64,000 nt of DNA from Serinicoccus kebangsaanensis. GTDB lineage: Bacteria; Actinomycetota; Actinomycetes; Actinomycetales; Dermatophilaceae. Position 1 is the first letter of the stretch. The number at the start of each line of letters is the position of its first letter. The notes under the pieces are model-generated. The model was not told the origin of the DNA. It saw only the letters and a list, made by a program, of their open reading frames with translations, and searched no databases. Positions 51,441 to 61,092 of this stretch are shown here, one piece after another. Position numbers and translations under genes: made by a program. The DNA lies in NCBI RefSeq assembly GCF_008919445.1, contig NZ_VSLG01000001.1, positions 248,001 through 312,000 on the forward strand, given 5' to 3'.

Positions 51441-53437
51441 CAGACCACACCGCCTTCCAGTTCCTCGCGGGTATGCCGTCTCCGTCCGGGCGCGATCACG
51501 TCCGGTTCGCGCACCCGGCCCCGGCCCAGGTAGGCCGAGCGCTTGGCGCCGAGACGCTCCGGCTCCATCCCGGACCACTTCTTGCCCTCGCCGAAGTAGC
51601 GGGTGTTGGCCAGGATGCTCACCAGCGGGTGGGTGAACATGAAGACCACGAGGAGGTCGATGACGGTGGTCAGACCCAGCGCGAAGGCGAACGCCTTGAC
51701 CCCCGACTCGGAGAGCAGGTAGAGCACGGAGGCGGCGATGAGGTTGACCACGTCGGAGATGATCAGCGTCCGGCGCGCCCGCTCCCACCCGGTGTCCACG
51801 GCATACCGCAGCGGTCTGCCGGCTCGCACCTCGTCCCGGATCCGCTCGAAGTAGACGATGAAGCTGTCGGCGGTGATGCCGATCGCCACGATGAGTCCGG
51901 TGACCCCGGCCATGGTGAGCCGGAAGTTGTTGGCCCAGCCGAGCAGGGTGACCGACCCGTAGGCGAGCAGCGCCGCGACGACCAGGGAGCCGATGGCGAC
52001 CAGCCCGAGGGCGTGGTACTGCACCAGCATGTAGGCGAAGACGAGCAGCAGGCCGATGATCCCGGCGATCACGCCGTAGCGCAGCTGCTCACCGCCCAGC
52101 GTCGGGCTGATCTGCTCGGAGGTCTGGACCTCGAAGCTGAGCGGCAGGGCACCGAACTTGAGCTGGTTGGCCAGGTTCTGCGACTCCTCCGGGGTGAAGT
52201 CACCGCTGATGGTCGCGGTCCCGCCGGAGATCACGCCGTTGACCGTCGGGGCGGTGATGACCTCGCCGTCCAGCACCGTGGCGAAGCGGTTCTGCGCCTC
52301 GCCCTGCTGGTAGCCGTAGAGACGGGAGGTGATCTCGGCGAAGGTCTGACCGCCCTCACCGTCGAAGGTGAGGTTGACCTGCCAGCGCCCGGTCACCGTG
52401 CCACCCTGCACCGTCTCCGGGCCGGCGTTGGCGTCGGTGACGCTGCTGCCGGTCAGCTCCACCGGGCCGAGGATGAACTTCTCGTCGGCCTCGACGCTGC
52501 AGGCCACCGTCGGCTCGGCGGAGGGTGCGCTCGCGACCTCGGTCGCGACGCCGTCGGCGGCGCAGTCGAGCGCGGTGAACTCCTCCTGCAGCTCGGGGGT
52601 GATCTGCGCCAGGCTCGAGGGGTCGGCCGGCGGGGCCGTCTCCTCCTCGGCGGGAGGGGCGGTGCTGCTGTCGTCGTCGGCGGGCACACCGGGGGCCTGG
52701 GTGGCCTCGGTGCCGTCCTCGGTCATCGGGAGCCGGGTGCCACCGCGGTTCTCCTCGGTCTGCTCGGCCTCGTCGGTCGTGCCGTCGTCGGTCGTGCCCT
52801 CCTCGACGGAGTCGCCGGTCTCGTCACCCGTCCCCGACCCCTCCTGCTGCTGCTCGAGCTCCTCGAGCTGCTCCTGGATGAGGCTGGGCGGCAGCGGCAG
52901 GGTCCGCTGCTCGGGCAGCTCCGCCTGCGGCCCGGTCGGCTGGGCCACCAGGACGGGACGGAAGCTGAGCTGCGAGGACCGGCTCAGGGCCTCCACCTGG
53001 TCGGCCGTGGGGTTGCCCGGGATGGCGACCGAGACGTTCTGCCCCATCCGGGTGACCTCCGCCTCGGCGACCCCGCCGCCGTCGACCCGGCGACGGATGA
53101 TGTCGATCGCCTGCTCCAGCTGGTCGGCGGACGCCGCGTCGCCCTCCTCGGTGAGGGGCGCCATGACGATCTGCCGCCCGCCCGCCAGGTCCAGGCCGAG
53201 CTGCGGGGTCAGGGATGCCGCGGGCTCGGCCCACAGCCGCGCCACACCGATGCCACCGAAGAGCAGCACGGTGACCACGAGCAGGCTGAGCAGCGTGCGC
53301 AACGGGCCCCGCATCCGGGCGCTGCGCTGGCCCCCAGGACCACGCCGGCCCCCCGACCGACGCTGTCTGCGCCCGCTGCCCTCGCCGGCCCCGGGCAGGT
53401 CCTCGTCACGACGGGGCGCCGGGGTGGAGGTCGTCAT
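51440..53437 (-). CDS. secD: Protein translocase subunit SecD, with acidic insert
   Basis: A 665-residue SecD. An N-terminal 40 basic residues precede helix 1 (LLSLLVVTVLLFGGIGVARL); LTPQLGLDLAGGRQIVMAPL starts the external P1 domain; the core has five helices with ITADSFIVYFERIRDEVRAGRPL and SGVKAFAFALGLTTVIDLLVVFMFTHPLV. An unusual Glu/Thr/Pro-rich stretch of about 90 residues (around 190-280, for example EGTTDDGTTDEAEQTEE) is inserted in the external domain and makes the protein longer than usual. It overlaps yajC (ATGA) and secF. Confidence 0.95.
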   Translation of the reverse strand: MTTSTPAPRRDEDLPGAGEGSGRRQRRSGGRRGPGGQRSARMRGPLRTLLSLLVVTVLLFGGIGVARLWAEPAASLTPQLGLDLAGGRQIVMAPLTEEGDAASADQLEQAIDIIRRRVDGGGVAEAEVTRMGQNVSVAIPGNPTADQVEALSRSSQLSFRPVLVAQPTGPQAELPEQRTLPLPPSLIQEQLEELEQQQEGSGTGDETGDSVEEGTTDDGTTDEAEQTEENRGGTRLPMTEDGTEATQAPGVPADDDSSTAPPAEEETAPPADPSSLAQITPELQEEFTALDCAADGVATEVASAPSAEPTVACSVEADEKFILGPVELTGSSVTDANAGPETVQGGTVTGRWQVNLTFDGEGGQTFAEITSRLYGYQQGEAQNRFATVLDGEVITAPTVNGVISGGTATISGDFTPEESQNLANQLKFGALPLSFEVQTSEQISPTLGGEQLRYGVIAGIIGLLLVFAYMLVQYHALGLVAIGSLVVAALLAYGSVTLLGWANNFRLTMAGVTGLIVAIGITADSFIVYFERIRDEVRAGRPLRYAVDTGWERARRTLIISDVVNLIAASVLYLLSESGVKAFAFALGLTTVIDLLVVFMFTHPLVSILANTRYFGEGKKWSGMEPERLGAKRSAYLGRGRVREPDVIAPGRRRHTREELEGGVV

Positions 53438-53817
53438 CGGGGCTGCCCGTCGGCGCCGTCGGCGCCGTCCGCATCCTCGCCCTGGTCATCGGCCGTGTCG
53501 TCGCGGGTGGTCCCGACAGCACCGGTGCCGCCGGTCATCGACAGCGGCAGGATGGCCCGTCGCTGGAAGAGCAGCACCACGCCACCGGCCTCCAGGTGCA
53601 CGACGTCGGCCTCGACGGCGCGGATGACGCCATACATCCCGGAGGTCGTCATCACCTCCTGGCCCGGCTGCAGCTCGCTCTGAGCACTCGTCACGGCCCG
53701 CGCCCGCCGGCGCTGGCTGAACATCAGGAAGAGCAGGAAGAGGATCGGCAGTGCCAGGATGAGGAGCGTGATGCCGCTGCCCCCCGCGCCCGCAGCGGCG
53801 CCGGTCGCCAGTGTCAT
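53434..53817 (-). CDS. yajC: Preprotein translocase accessory subunit YajC
   Basis: A 127-residue YajC with one N-terminal helix (ITLLILALPILFLLFLMFSQRRRAR) and a short soluble domain (LQPGQEVMTTSGMYGVIRAVEADVVHLEAGGVVLLFQRRAI). The acidic tail DDTADDQGEDADGADG is typical of actinobacterial YajC. It forms the SecDF-YajC accessory complex and leads the operon yajC-secD-secF. The 209 bp to ruvB carry no gene that I can see. Confidence 0.93.
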   Translation of the reverse strand: MTLATGAAAGAGGSGITLLILALPILFLLFLMFSQRRRARAVTSAQSELQPGQEVMTTSGMYGVIRAVEADVVHLEAGGVVLLFQRRAILPLSMTGGTGAVGTTRDDTADDQGEDADGADGADGQPR

Positions 53818-54026
53818 GGAGTGACCCTTCGAAGCGTGTCTCGTGAGGCGCCAGTTGCGACGCCGTCGTCCCGACGCGCGCTCCTGTCGAGCGCGGCGGG
53901 CACCCGGGGCAGTCTAGGTGAGAGGGCTGGGGCCACCAAAGAGGTGGGTGTGCCGTGTCCGTCCCCGTCGCGTGCGGCGTGAGGTCGAGGCCGCCCCGGG
54001 CGGGCGGCTCGTCCCCCTCGGCGGTC

Positions 54027-55175
54027 TCACTCGCCCAGCGGCAGGGTCGCCGGCTCCTCGCCGTCGCGGCCGAACCGGCCACCGGCCGCGCCGGGCACCG
54101 CGCCACCAGCCTCCGGTGGCGGCGTCAGACCGAGATGCTGCCACGCGGTGGGGCTGGCCGCCCGGCCACGAGGGGTACGCAGCATGAAGCCCTCCCGCAC
54201 CAGGTAGGGCTCGGCGACCGTCTCCACCGTGTCCGGCTCCTCGCCCACGGCCACGGCGAGGGTGGACAGGCCGACCGGGCCACCGCCGAAGCGGAGGCAC
54301 AGCGCGTCCAGCACGGCACGGTCCAGCCGGTCCAGACCCAGCTCGTCCACGTCGAAGAGGGCCAGCGCCTGCTGCGCGGCCGGCTCGTCCACGACGTCCT
54401 GACCGTGCACCTGCGCCCAGTCCCGCACCCGGCGCAGCAGCCGGTTGGCGATCCGCGGGGTGCCCCGGGACCGGGAGGCGATCTGGGCGATCCCCGCGTC
54501 GTCGGCCTCGATCTCCAGCAGCGCGGCGTTGCGGTGCAGGATCTCCACCAGGTCCTCGGTGGCGTAGTAGTCCAGGTGCCCGGTGAAGCCGAACCGGTCG
54601 CGCAGCGGCGCGGGCAGCAACCCGGCCCGGGTGGTGGCACCCACCACGGTGAACGGCGGCAGCTCCAGCGGGATGGCGGTGGCGCCCGGCCCCTTGCCCA
54701 CGATGACGTCCACCCGGAAGTCCTCCATGGCGAGGTAGAGCATCTCCTCGGCGGGGCGCGACATCCGGTGGATCTCGTCCAGGAAGAGCACCTCGCCCTC
54801 GACCAGGGAGGAGAGCACCGCCGCCAGGTCGCCGGCGTGCTGGATGGCCGGGCCGCTGGTGATCCGGATCGGCTGCTCCAGCTCGCCGGCGATGATCATC
54901 GCCAGCGTGGTCTTGCCCAGGCCGGGCGGGCCGGAGAGCAGGACGTGGTCGGGCGGGCTCCCCCGGCGCCGGGCGGCCTCGAGGACCAGCCCGAGCTGGT
55001 CCCGCACCCGCTGCTGCCCGGGGAAGTCGGCGAGCCGGCGGGGACGCAGCGCCGCCTCGATGCGCCGCTCCTCGTCGCTCCCGGCGGGGTCGACGACGCG
55101 CTCCATGCCGGCCAGGTCCTCCCCCACCTCCACCTCGTAGGAACCGTCGTCGTGCGGTTCGGGCGCGCCGGTCAC
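54027..55175 (-). CDS. ruvB: Holliday junction branch-migration helicase RuvB
   Basis: A 382-residue AAA+ motor. Walker A is [21 protein letters not shown] near residue 82; Walker B is [20 protein letters not shown] near 128; sensor 1 is [22 protein letters not shown] near 175; the arginine-finger region [19 protein letters not shown] follows. The winged helix has [26 protein letters not shown]-terminal tail of 40 Gly/Pro-rich residues is an extension. GTG 55175 overlaps the ruvA stop. Confidence 0.96.
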   Translation of the reverse strand: MTGAPEPHDDGSYEVEVGEDLAGMERVVDPAGSDEERRIEAALRPRRLADFPGQQRVRDQLGLVLEAARRRGSPPDHVLLSGPPGLGKTTLAMIIAGELEQPIRITSGPAIQHAGDLAAVLSSLVEGEVLFLDEIHRMSRPAEEMLYLAMEDFRVDVIVGKGPGATAIPLELPPFTVVGATTRAGLLPAPLRDRFGFTGHLDYYATEDLVEILHRNAALLEIEADDAGIAQIASRSRGTPRIANRLLRRVRDWAQVHGQDVVDEPAAQQALALFDVDELGLDRLDRAVLDALCLRFGGGPVGLSTLAVAVGEEPDTVETVAEPYLVREGFMLRTPRGRAASPTAWQHLGLTPPPEAGGAVPGAAGGRFGRDGEEPATLPLGE

Positions 55176-55777
55176 CGGCCCAGCTCCCGCAGCGCCGCCC
55201 GCAGCAGCGCGGCCACGTCGGCGGGCGGCGCCTCACCCGAGGTCGCCGCGGACATGGCGGTGTCTGCCTGCTTGGCGCTCCACCCCAGACCCTGCAGCGC
55301 CTCCCGCACCTGGCCGTGCACCGCGTCCTCGGCACCGCTGGTCGCCGCGGGCGAGGTCGACCCCGACCCGACCCCGACGGCCAGGATCTTGTCCTTGAGC
55401 TCCAGCACCAGCCGCTCGGCCGACTTCCTGCCGATCCCCGGCACCTTGGTGAGCGCGACCAGGTCGCCCTGCGCGAGGGCGGAGCGCACGTCGTCGGGCG
55501 AGTGCACCGACAGCATCGCCAGGGCCAGCCGGGGCCCGACGCCGCTGACCGTCTGGACCTGCTCGAAGATCGCCTTCGCGTCCGCCGTGTCGAAGCCGAA
55601 GAGTGTGAGCGACTCCTCGCGCACCACCAGGGTCGTCTCCAGCGTGATCTCCCGACCCGTGGCCGCCCCCGCCGCGGTGTCCGGGGTGGTGTGCACCAGC
55701 AGGCCGACACCGCCCACCTCCACGACCAGGTGGTCGAGGCCGACGTGTCGGACGGCACCGTGGACCGAGGCGATCAC
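55172..55777 (-). CDS. ruvA: Holliday junction DNA-binding protein RuvA
   Basis: A 201-residue RuvA, which binds the four-way junction and loads RuvB. An OB-fold lies at the N-terminus ([28 protein letters not shown]), two HhH motifs in [18 protein letters not shown] and [19 protein letters not shown], and the RuvB-binding domain at the C-terminus ([17 protein letters not shown]). GTG 55777 overlaps the ruvC stop and the gene end overlaps ruvB, giving a coupled ruvC-ruvA-ruvB operon. Confidence 0.95.
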   Translation of the reverse strand: MIASVHGAVRHVGLDHLVVEVGGVGLLVHTTPDTAAGAATGREITLETTLVVREESLTLFGFDTADAKAIFEQVQTVSGVGPRLALAMLSVHSPDDVRSALAQGDLVALTKVPGIGRKSAERLVLELKDKILAVGVGSGSTSPAATSGAEDAVHGQVREALQGLGWSAKQADTAMSAATSGEAPPADVAALLRAALRELGR

Positions 55778-56430
55778 CGGGTCCTCCTCCGGGTCGTGGT
55801 GGTGGGGCTGCCCGCCCGCGCGGACGCGCGCGCCGCCGCGGAGCGCGCGGCGGTGCGGTGCTCCGCGTGCAGCTGGGCGAGCCGGTTGGCTGGGGCCTGC
55901 GCCGCCTGGCGCTCGGCCTCCTCGAACCGGGTGGAGGTCGCCTCCGGGCGGTGCGGCACCGCGCCCCGCCACAGGTGACAGATCGCCAGGGCCAGGGCGT
56001 CGGCCGCGTCGGCGGGACGCGGCCTGCTCTCCAGCGACAGGATGCGGGTGACCATGTGGCCCACCTGGGCCTTGTCCGCGCGGCCGTTGCCCGTGACGGC
56101 GGCCTTCACCTCCGACGGCGTGTGCAGCGCCAGCGGGAGCCCCAGCCGGGCGGCGGCCAGCATCGGCACCGCCGAGGCCTGGGCCACGCCCATGATGCTG
56201 CTGTTGCGGGTGCTGGCGAAGACCCGCTCCACCGCCACCGCCCCCGGACGGGTCCGGGCGATCCACTCGTCCAGCTCGGTCTGCAGGGACAGCAGTCGCT
56301 CGGCCGGGTCGTCCGACGGCGGGGTGCGCACCACACCGACCTCCACCAGCCGCAGCCGCCGTCCCGGCAGCCCCTCGACCACCCCCAGACCGCAGCGGGT
56401 CAGGCCGGGGTCGACGCCGAGCACGCGCAT
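55774..56430 (-). CDS. ruvC: Holliday junction resolvase RuvC
   Basis: A 218-residue endonuclease that cuts Holliday junctions. Catalytic acids are in [19 protein letters not shown] (Asp 7), [14 protein letters not shown] (Glu near 66) and the pair in [16 protein letters not shown] near 140. The C-terminal 50 residues are basic and variable. ATG 56430 is preceded by CGGGAGCGGT. Operon ruvC-ruvA-ruvB, with yebC 101 bp upstream. Confidence 0.95.
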   Translation of the reverse strand: MRVLGVDPGLTRCGLGVVEGLPGRRLRLVEVGVVRTPPSDDPAERLLSLQTELDEWIARTRPGAVAVERVFASTRNSSIMGVAQASAVPMLAAARLGLPLALHTPSEVKAAVTGNGRADKAQVGHMVTRILSLESRPRPADAADALALAICHLWRGAVPHRPEATSTRFEEAERQAAQAPANRLAQLHAEHRTAARSAAARASARAGSPTTTTRRRTR

Positions 56431-56531
56431 ACCGCTCCCGTTCGGTGGTGTGGACAGATGTTCGCACTCCACGCTACAAGCCCGGACCGACCCTGCCCTC
56501 GCGCGACACGCGTGCAGCGCAGTGCCGCCGG

Positions 56532-57302
56532 TCAGTCGTCGGCGTCGAGCTCGGCCAGCACCTCGTCCGAGATGTCCGCGTTGGAGTAGACGTTCTGCAC
56601 GTCGTCGCAGTCCTCCAGGGCGTCGACCACCCGGATGACCTTCTTCGCCCCGTCGACGTCCAGCGGCACCTCCATGCTCGGCACGAAGGTCACCTCGGCC
56701 GAGTCGTAGTCCAGACCGGCGTCCTGCAGCGCGGTCCGCACGGCGACCACGTCGCTGGCCTCGGAGATCACCTCGAAGGACTCCCCGACATCCTCGACCT
56801 CCTCGGCGCCGGCCTCGAGCACGATCTCCAGCAGCGAGTCCTCGTCCGTGTCGCCGCTCTCCTGCTCCTTCGGGACGACGACCTGACCCTTGCGGTCGAA
56901 GAGGTAGGCCACCGACCCGCTGTCCGCCATCGACCCGCCGTTGCGGGTGAGCGCGGTGCGGACCTCCATCACGGCGCGGTTCTTGTTGTCGGTGAGGCAC
57001 TCGATGTAGAGCGCCACGCCGCCGGGGGCATACCCCTCGTAGACCAGCGCCTCGTAGCTCGCGCCACCCGCCTCCGCGCCCGATCCGCGCTTGACCGCGC
57101 GGTCGATGTTGTCGTTGGGCACCGAGCTCTTCTTCGCCTTCTGGATGGCGTCGTAGAGCGTCGGGTTGCCCGCGGGGTCTCCCCCGCCCATGCGCGCCGC
57201 GACCTCGATGTTCTTGATCAGCTTGGCGAAGAGCTTGCCGCGCTTGGCGTCGATCGCCGCCTTCTTGTGCTTGGTCGTCGCCCACTTGGAGTGACCACTC
57301 AT
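56532..57302 (-). CDS. yebC: YebC/PmpR-family protein
   Basis: A 256-residue YebC-family protein opening [22 protein letters not shown], with [32 protein letters not shown] near residue 42 and the later [10 protein letters not shown]. The family was long called a transcription regulator; recent work links it to translation of difficult proline-rich stretches, which would suit a proteome rich in such proteins. It is the usual neighbour of ruvC in actinobacteria. ATG 57302. Confidence 0.95.
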   Translation of the reverse strand: MSGHSKWATTKHKKAAIDAKRGKLFAKLIKNIEVAARMGGGDPAGNPTLYDAIQKAKKSSVPNDNIDRAVKRGSGAEAGGASYEALVYEGYAPGGVALYIECLTDNKNRAVMEVRTALTRNGGSMADSGSVAYLFDRKGQVVVPKEQESGDTDEDSLLEIVLEAGAEEVEDVGESFEVISEASDVVAVRTALQDAGLDYDSAEVTFVPSMEVPLDVDGAKKVIRVVDALEDCDDVQNVYSNADISDEVLAELDADD

Positions 57303-57545
57303 CGACGTGTCCTCGTCCTTCGTCTCGGTGCCCGGGTCCGCTGCGGCGCAGGGCGCTCGCAGGATCGACCGCCCAGGCTACCTGCCGTGGCAGCTCCTGC
57401 CCCCACGCCGGGAGGTGCCATGGCCAGGCAGAACGGCACCACGCGCACCATCGCCCACCCTTGCCCCAGGCATACCTCGTGCACCATAGTGGGCACGGTC
57501 GGAGCAATGTCCCTGCTCAGGCCAACCCACTCGACTGGAGTCAAC

Positions 57546-59897
57546 GTGCGACGACCGTCCATCGTGGGGCTCACGCTCGCCCTCGTAGTGTCCCTGACGA
57601 CGAGCCTGTCCTCCGCCGCAAGCCCTTCCGCCCCCGATGCCGATCCGGTGGACCCGGCACCGGACTCGGGCCGCCCCTACTCCCAGCAGGCGGAGGCCGT
57701 CACCCCGCCCGAGAGCCCCGACGAGCTCGGGGAGACCACCGTGGTCACCACCGACGACGTGCTCCCGGCACCCGTGCCGGGAGCCGAGGTCTACCCCCTG
57801 CCCGCGGACGGCACCTACGACATCACCGGCGGCGGCTTCGGTCACCGCATCGGGATGTCCCAGTGGGGCGCCCACGGCGCGGGGCTGCAGGGGCTCTCGC
57901 ACGAGGAGATCGTCGACTTCTACTACCCCGGCACCCGGCTGGAGACCTGGGCCGCGACCGACATCGCCGTCGGCATCACCATCGACAACGACGGCGTGAC
58001 CCGGGTGGCACACCGCAGCGGTATGCGCGTCGGCGCCGCCCCGGGCGGCACCACCTGGGCACTGCCCGGGGGACGCTCCCAGTGGCGGGTGCGCGCGACC
58101 GGCTCGTCGGCGACGTCCTGCGTCCTCGAGGGCTACAACGGCTCCTCCTGGACGTCCTGGTGGCCGTCCGGCATGAGCCGCCGCTGCCCGGTGACCTTCT
58201 CCTCCCCCTCCGAGGGCACGGTGGACCTCTACCTCCCGAACGGGAGCCTGCGGATCTATCGCGGTGCCCTGACCGCGACCCACCACGGCGGTGCCGCACT
58301 GGCCACGGTCAACCACCTGCCCGAGCAGCACTACCTCCGGTCGGTGGTGGCGGCCGAGATGGGCCCGTCCTTCCACCCGCAGGCGCTGCGGGCGCAGTCG
58401 GTCGCCGCGCGCACCTACGCCCGCCGCAGCGCGAGCACGGACTACTACGACATCTGCGACACGACCTACTGCCAGGCCTACCGCGGACGGGGCGAGCGCC
58501 GCGGCGACGGGTCCATCAGCACCTACGAGTTCACCGCCAACAACGAGGCGGTGAACGCCACGGCGGGAGAGGTGCTGACCTTCGCCTTCCCGAACGGTCG
58601 GCGCCTGGCGACCACGATGTACTCCGCCTCGACCGGCGGGCAGACGATCGCCGCGGGCAACGGCCACGACTACCTGACGGCGCAGCCGGACCCCTACGAC
58701 GCGACGCCGGCCAACCCGAGGCACCGGTGGAACGCCTCGCTTCCCGGCAGCTCCCTGGAGCAGCGCTACGGCATCCACGAGGTGGCGCGGGTGCAGGTGC
58801 TCACCCGCGACGGCGTGGGCTCGTGGGGCGGGCGCATCCTCACCGCGCGGGTCGAGGGCTTCACGTCCTCCGGCAACTACACCTACGCGCACGCCACCGG
58901 CAACGGGCTGATGCTGGCCCGCTACTGGCCCACCTGGTCCGACGGCCTGTCCACGGACTACTTCACCTTCAACAACCCCGGACCCACGCCCACCGGTCCG
59001 GTCCGGGTGAGCGGGGAGAACCGCTACGGCACCGCCGCCGCGGTCGCCGACCACTGGAGCCCCGGTGTCAGCGTCACCTACATCGTCTCCGGGCAGGACT
59101 ACCCCGACGCGCTGGCGGCATCCGCGCGTGCCGGGGTCTACGACGCCCCCCTGCTGCTGACCAAGAAGGGGTCGATCCCGCCCGAGACGGCGCAGGCGCT
59201 GACGCGTCTGCGCCCGGCGCGACTGGTCGTCATCGGCGGCACGGAGGCGGTCAGCAACACCGTGCTCCGCCGGCTCGAGCCGTATGCGCGGACCGGACGC
59301 GTCGAGCGCGTCTCCGGGACGAACCGCTACGGCACCGCAGCGGCGCTGGCCGGCTACTACCCCGCCGGGGTCGACCGGGTGATGCTCGCCAGCGGCGAGA
59401 CCTTCCCGGACGCCCTGGCCGGAGCGGCCGTCGCCAACGGTCAGGAGGCACCGCTGCTGCTGACCCGTCCGGGTGAGCTCCCGCAGAGCACGCGGGACGC
59501 GCTGACCCGGCTCCGGCCCCGGCAGATCGTCATCCTCGGCGGTGACGCCGCGATCACCGAGACCGTGCGTCGTCAGGCGCGACAGTATGCCTCCGAGGGC
59601 ACGGTGCGCTGGTCCGGCTCCGACCGCTACGGCACCGCGGCACGGATTGCAGAGACCTTCCCCCGCGGCACCGACCCCGCCTTCGTCGCCCTCGGCGCGG
59701 ATTTCCCCGACGCCCTGGTCGCGGCGGCCCTGGCCGGACGGGAGGGCACGCCCCTCGTGCTCACGCCGAAGGACTGGATCGCCAGTGGCACCGACCGGGC
59801 GTTGACCCACCTGCGGCCCGAGTCGATGTATGTCCTCGGCGGGGACGGCGTGGTGACCAACCCGAACGTGACCAGGCTGGGTCGCTACCTGCGCTGA
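57546..59897 (+). CDS. Secreted SpoIID-domain protein with three cell-wall-binding repeats
   Basis: A 783-residue exported protein. A signal peptide ([20 protein letters not shown]) is followed by a Pro/Glu-rich linker, a SpoIID/LytB-type domain from about residue 95 ([15 protein letters not shown], later [30 protein letters not shown]) and three C-terminal CWB2 repeats starting [30 protein letters not shown] and [15 protein letters not shown], each followed by a YPDALAA / FPDALAG / FPDALVA motif. SpoIID proteins cut peptidoglycan glycan strands; CWB2 repeats anchor proteins to wall polymers. The start is GTG 57546 because TGGAG lies 6 bases ahead; ATG 57507 is possible. The organism need not sporulate. 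Its end overlaps convergent pdxT by 13 bp. Confidence 0.9.
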   Translation: MRRPSIVGLTLALVVSLTTSLSSAASPSAPDADPVDPAPDSGRPYSQQAEAVTPPESPDELGETTVVTTDDVLPAPVPGAEVYPLPADGTYDITGGGFGHRIGMSQWGAHGAGLQGLSHEEIVDFYYPGTRLETWAATDIAVGITIDNDGVTRVAHRSGMRVGAAPGGTTWALPGGRSQWRVRATGSSATSCVLEGYNGSSWTSWWPSGMSRRCPVTFSSPSEGTVDLYLPNGSLRIYRGALTATHHGGAALATVNHLPEQHYLRSVVAAEMGPSFHPQALRAQSVAARTYARRSASTDYYDICDTTYCQAYRGRGERRGDGSISTYEFTANNEAVNATAGEVLTFAFPNGRRLATTMYSASTGGQTIAAGNGHDYLTAQPDPYDATPANPRHRWNASLPGSSLEQRYGIHEVARVQVLTRDGVGSWGGRILTARVEGFTSSGNYTYAHATGNGLMLARYWPTWSDGLSTDYFTFNNPGPTPTGPVRVSGENRYGTAAAVADHWSPGVSVTYIVSGQDYPDALAASARAGVYDAPLLLTKKGSIPPETAQALTRLRPARLVVIGGTEAVSNTVLRRLEPYARTGRVERVSGTNRYGTAAALAGYYPAGVDRVMLASGETFPDALAGAAVANGQEAPLLLTRPGELPQSTRDALTRLRPRQIVILGGDAAITETVRRQARQYASEGTVRWSGSDRYGTAARIAETFPRGTDPAFVALGADFPDALVAAALAGREGTPLVLTPKDWIASGTDRALTHLRPESMYVLGGDGVVTNPNVTRLGRYLR

Positions 59898-60475
59898 GCG
59901 CCGACCAGCTGCACGAAGAGCTCGTGCACCCGGTGGTCGCCGGTCACCTCGGGGTGGAAGCTGGTCGCCAGCAGCGAGCCCTGGCGCACGGCCACCGGGT
60001 GACCGTCGGCCTCGGCGAGGACCTCGACGTCCTCACCCAGCCGCTCCACCCACGGGGCACGGATGAAGACCGCCGGGAAGGGGCGGTCGGGCGTGGCCAG
60101 CCCGGCGATGTCCAGGGCGACCTCGAAGCTGTCGACCTGGCGGCCGAAGGCGTTGCGCCGCACGGTCATGTCGATGCCCCCGAAGCTCTGCTGCTCCCGG
60201 TGGCCGTCGAGGATCTCCTCGGCCAGCTGGATCATGCCGGCGCAGGAGCCGTAGACCGGCAGACCGTCGGCGATGAGGGCACGGATCGGGTCGTGCAGGC
60301 CGAAGATGCGGCACAGCCGGTCGATCGTCGTCGACTCGCCGCCCGGGACGACCAGCCCGTCCAACCCGTCCAGCTCGGCCGGACGCCGCACCAGCCGGGC
60401 GGCGGCGCCGGAGCGCTGGAGCGCCGCGACGTGCTCGCGCACGTCGCCCTGCACGGCGAGCACGCCGATCGTCAT
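59885..60475 (-). CDS. pdxT: Pyridoxal 5'-phosphate synthase glutaminase subunit PdxT
   Basis: A 196-residue class I glutaminase that feeds ammonia to PdxS. It opens [18 protein letters not shown], with [14 protein letters not shown] near residue 45, catalytic Cys in [16 protein letters not shown] near 80, and His-Glu in [19 protein letters not shown] near 172. ATG 60475 matches the family start (GTG 60484 also possible). pdxS is normally adjacent; here it lies 2 kb away, beyond two genes on the other strand. Confidence 0.95.
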   Translation of the reverse strand: MTIGVLAVQGDVREHVAALQRSGAAARLVRRPAELDGLDGLVVPGGESTTIDRLCRIFGLHDPIRALIADGLPVYGSCAGMIQLAEEILDGHREQQSFGGIDMTVRRNAFGRQVDSFEVALDIAGLATPDRPFPAVFIRAPWVERLGEDVEVLAEADGHPVAVRQGSLLATSFHPEVTGDHRVHELFVQLVGAQRR

Positions 60476-60552
60476 CGCGGTCACGGCCCCGCAGTCTAGG
60501 ACCACGCGTCGCCGGCCTGACGACATACTGGTGTCCCGATCGGAAGGAACGA

Positions 60553-60570
60553 TCGCCGGACCTCCGGCGA
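60553..60570 (+). promoter_or_regulatory. Hairpin just upstream of the sigma-factor start
   Basis: TCGCCGGACCTCCGGCGA forms an 8-bp perfect stem with a 2-base loop, ending 9 bases before the GTG start. A second inverted pair CGATCG/CGATCG lies at 60537-60555, overlapping it by 3 bases. The stem would cover the ribosome-binding region, so it could limit translation. A -10-like CATACT lies at 60524-60529. Confidence 0.5.
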
Positions 60571-60579
60571 CTGTGTGGT

Positions 60580-61092
60580 GTGGACCGACCGAGCCAGATC
60601 CACGTGACGGACGCCCCGGAGGATCCTGCCGCGCAGGCGGAGGCGCTCCGTCCCTCACTGGTGCGCCTCGGCGCCGCGGTGACGGGCGACCTGGAGACCG
60701 GCCGCGACCTGGCACAGGAGGCCTACCTCGCTCTCGCGCGGCGTGACGACGTGCGGGACCCCGAGGCGTGGCTGCGTCGGGTGGTCGTGAACCAGGCGCG
60801 CTCGTGGGTGCGGCGGCAGTCCCGGCACCGCAGCTACCTGTCTCGGTGGGAACGGTGGCGGCTGGAGCGGGCGGACCAGCTCGGTGGCGCCGACCTGGCC
60901 GACCAGCTGGCGGTCAGGGAGGCCTTGTCGCGTCTGTCCGCACAGCACCGTGCGGTGCTCGTCCTCCGCTTCTACGACGACCTGAGCGTCCCGCAGATCG
61001 CCTCGACGCTCGGGGTCGCGGAGGGCACGGTCAAGTCGCGGCTGCACCGTGGACTGGCCCGGATGAAGGAGGCCGTCGATGCAGACGACTGA
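60580..61092 (+). CDS. ECF-type RNA polymerase sigma factor (SigE family)
   Basis: A 170-residue sigma-70 family factor with only regions 2 and 4. Region 2 has [33 protein letters not shown] near residue 25 and [18 protein letters not shown]; region 4 has [47 protein letters not shown] near 115. This is the small factor type called SigE family in actinobacteria, usually paired with a membrane partner gene, as here: the next gene starts 14 bp before its stop. GTG 60580 or GTG 60604 may start it; neither has a strong ribosome-binding site. Confidence 0.9.
   Translation: MDRPSQIHVTDAPEDPAAQAEALRPSLVRLGAAVTGDLETGRDLAQEAYLALARRDDVRDPEAWLRRVVVNQARSWVRRQSRHRSYLSRWERWRLERADQLGGADLADQLAVREALSRLSAQHRAVLVLRFYDDLSVPQIASTLGVAEGTVKSRLHRGLARMKEAVDADD

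Noticed and set aside
53818-54026. Possible small RNA (such as SRP RNA) between yajC and ruvB
   Set aside because: No conserved GGAA/GCA tetraloop hairpin or other recognisable RNA pattern could be found in this 209-bp gap.
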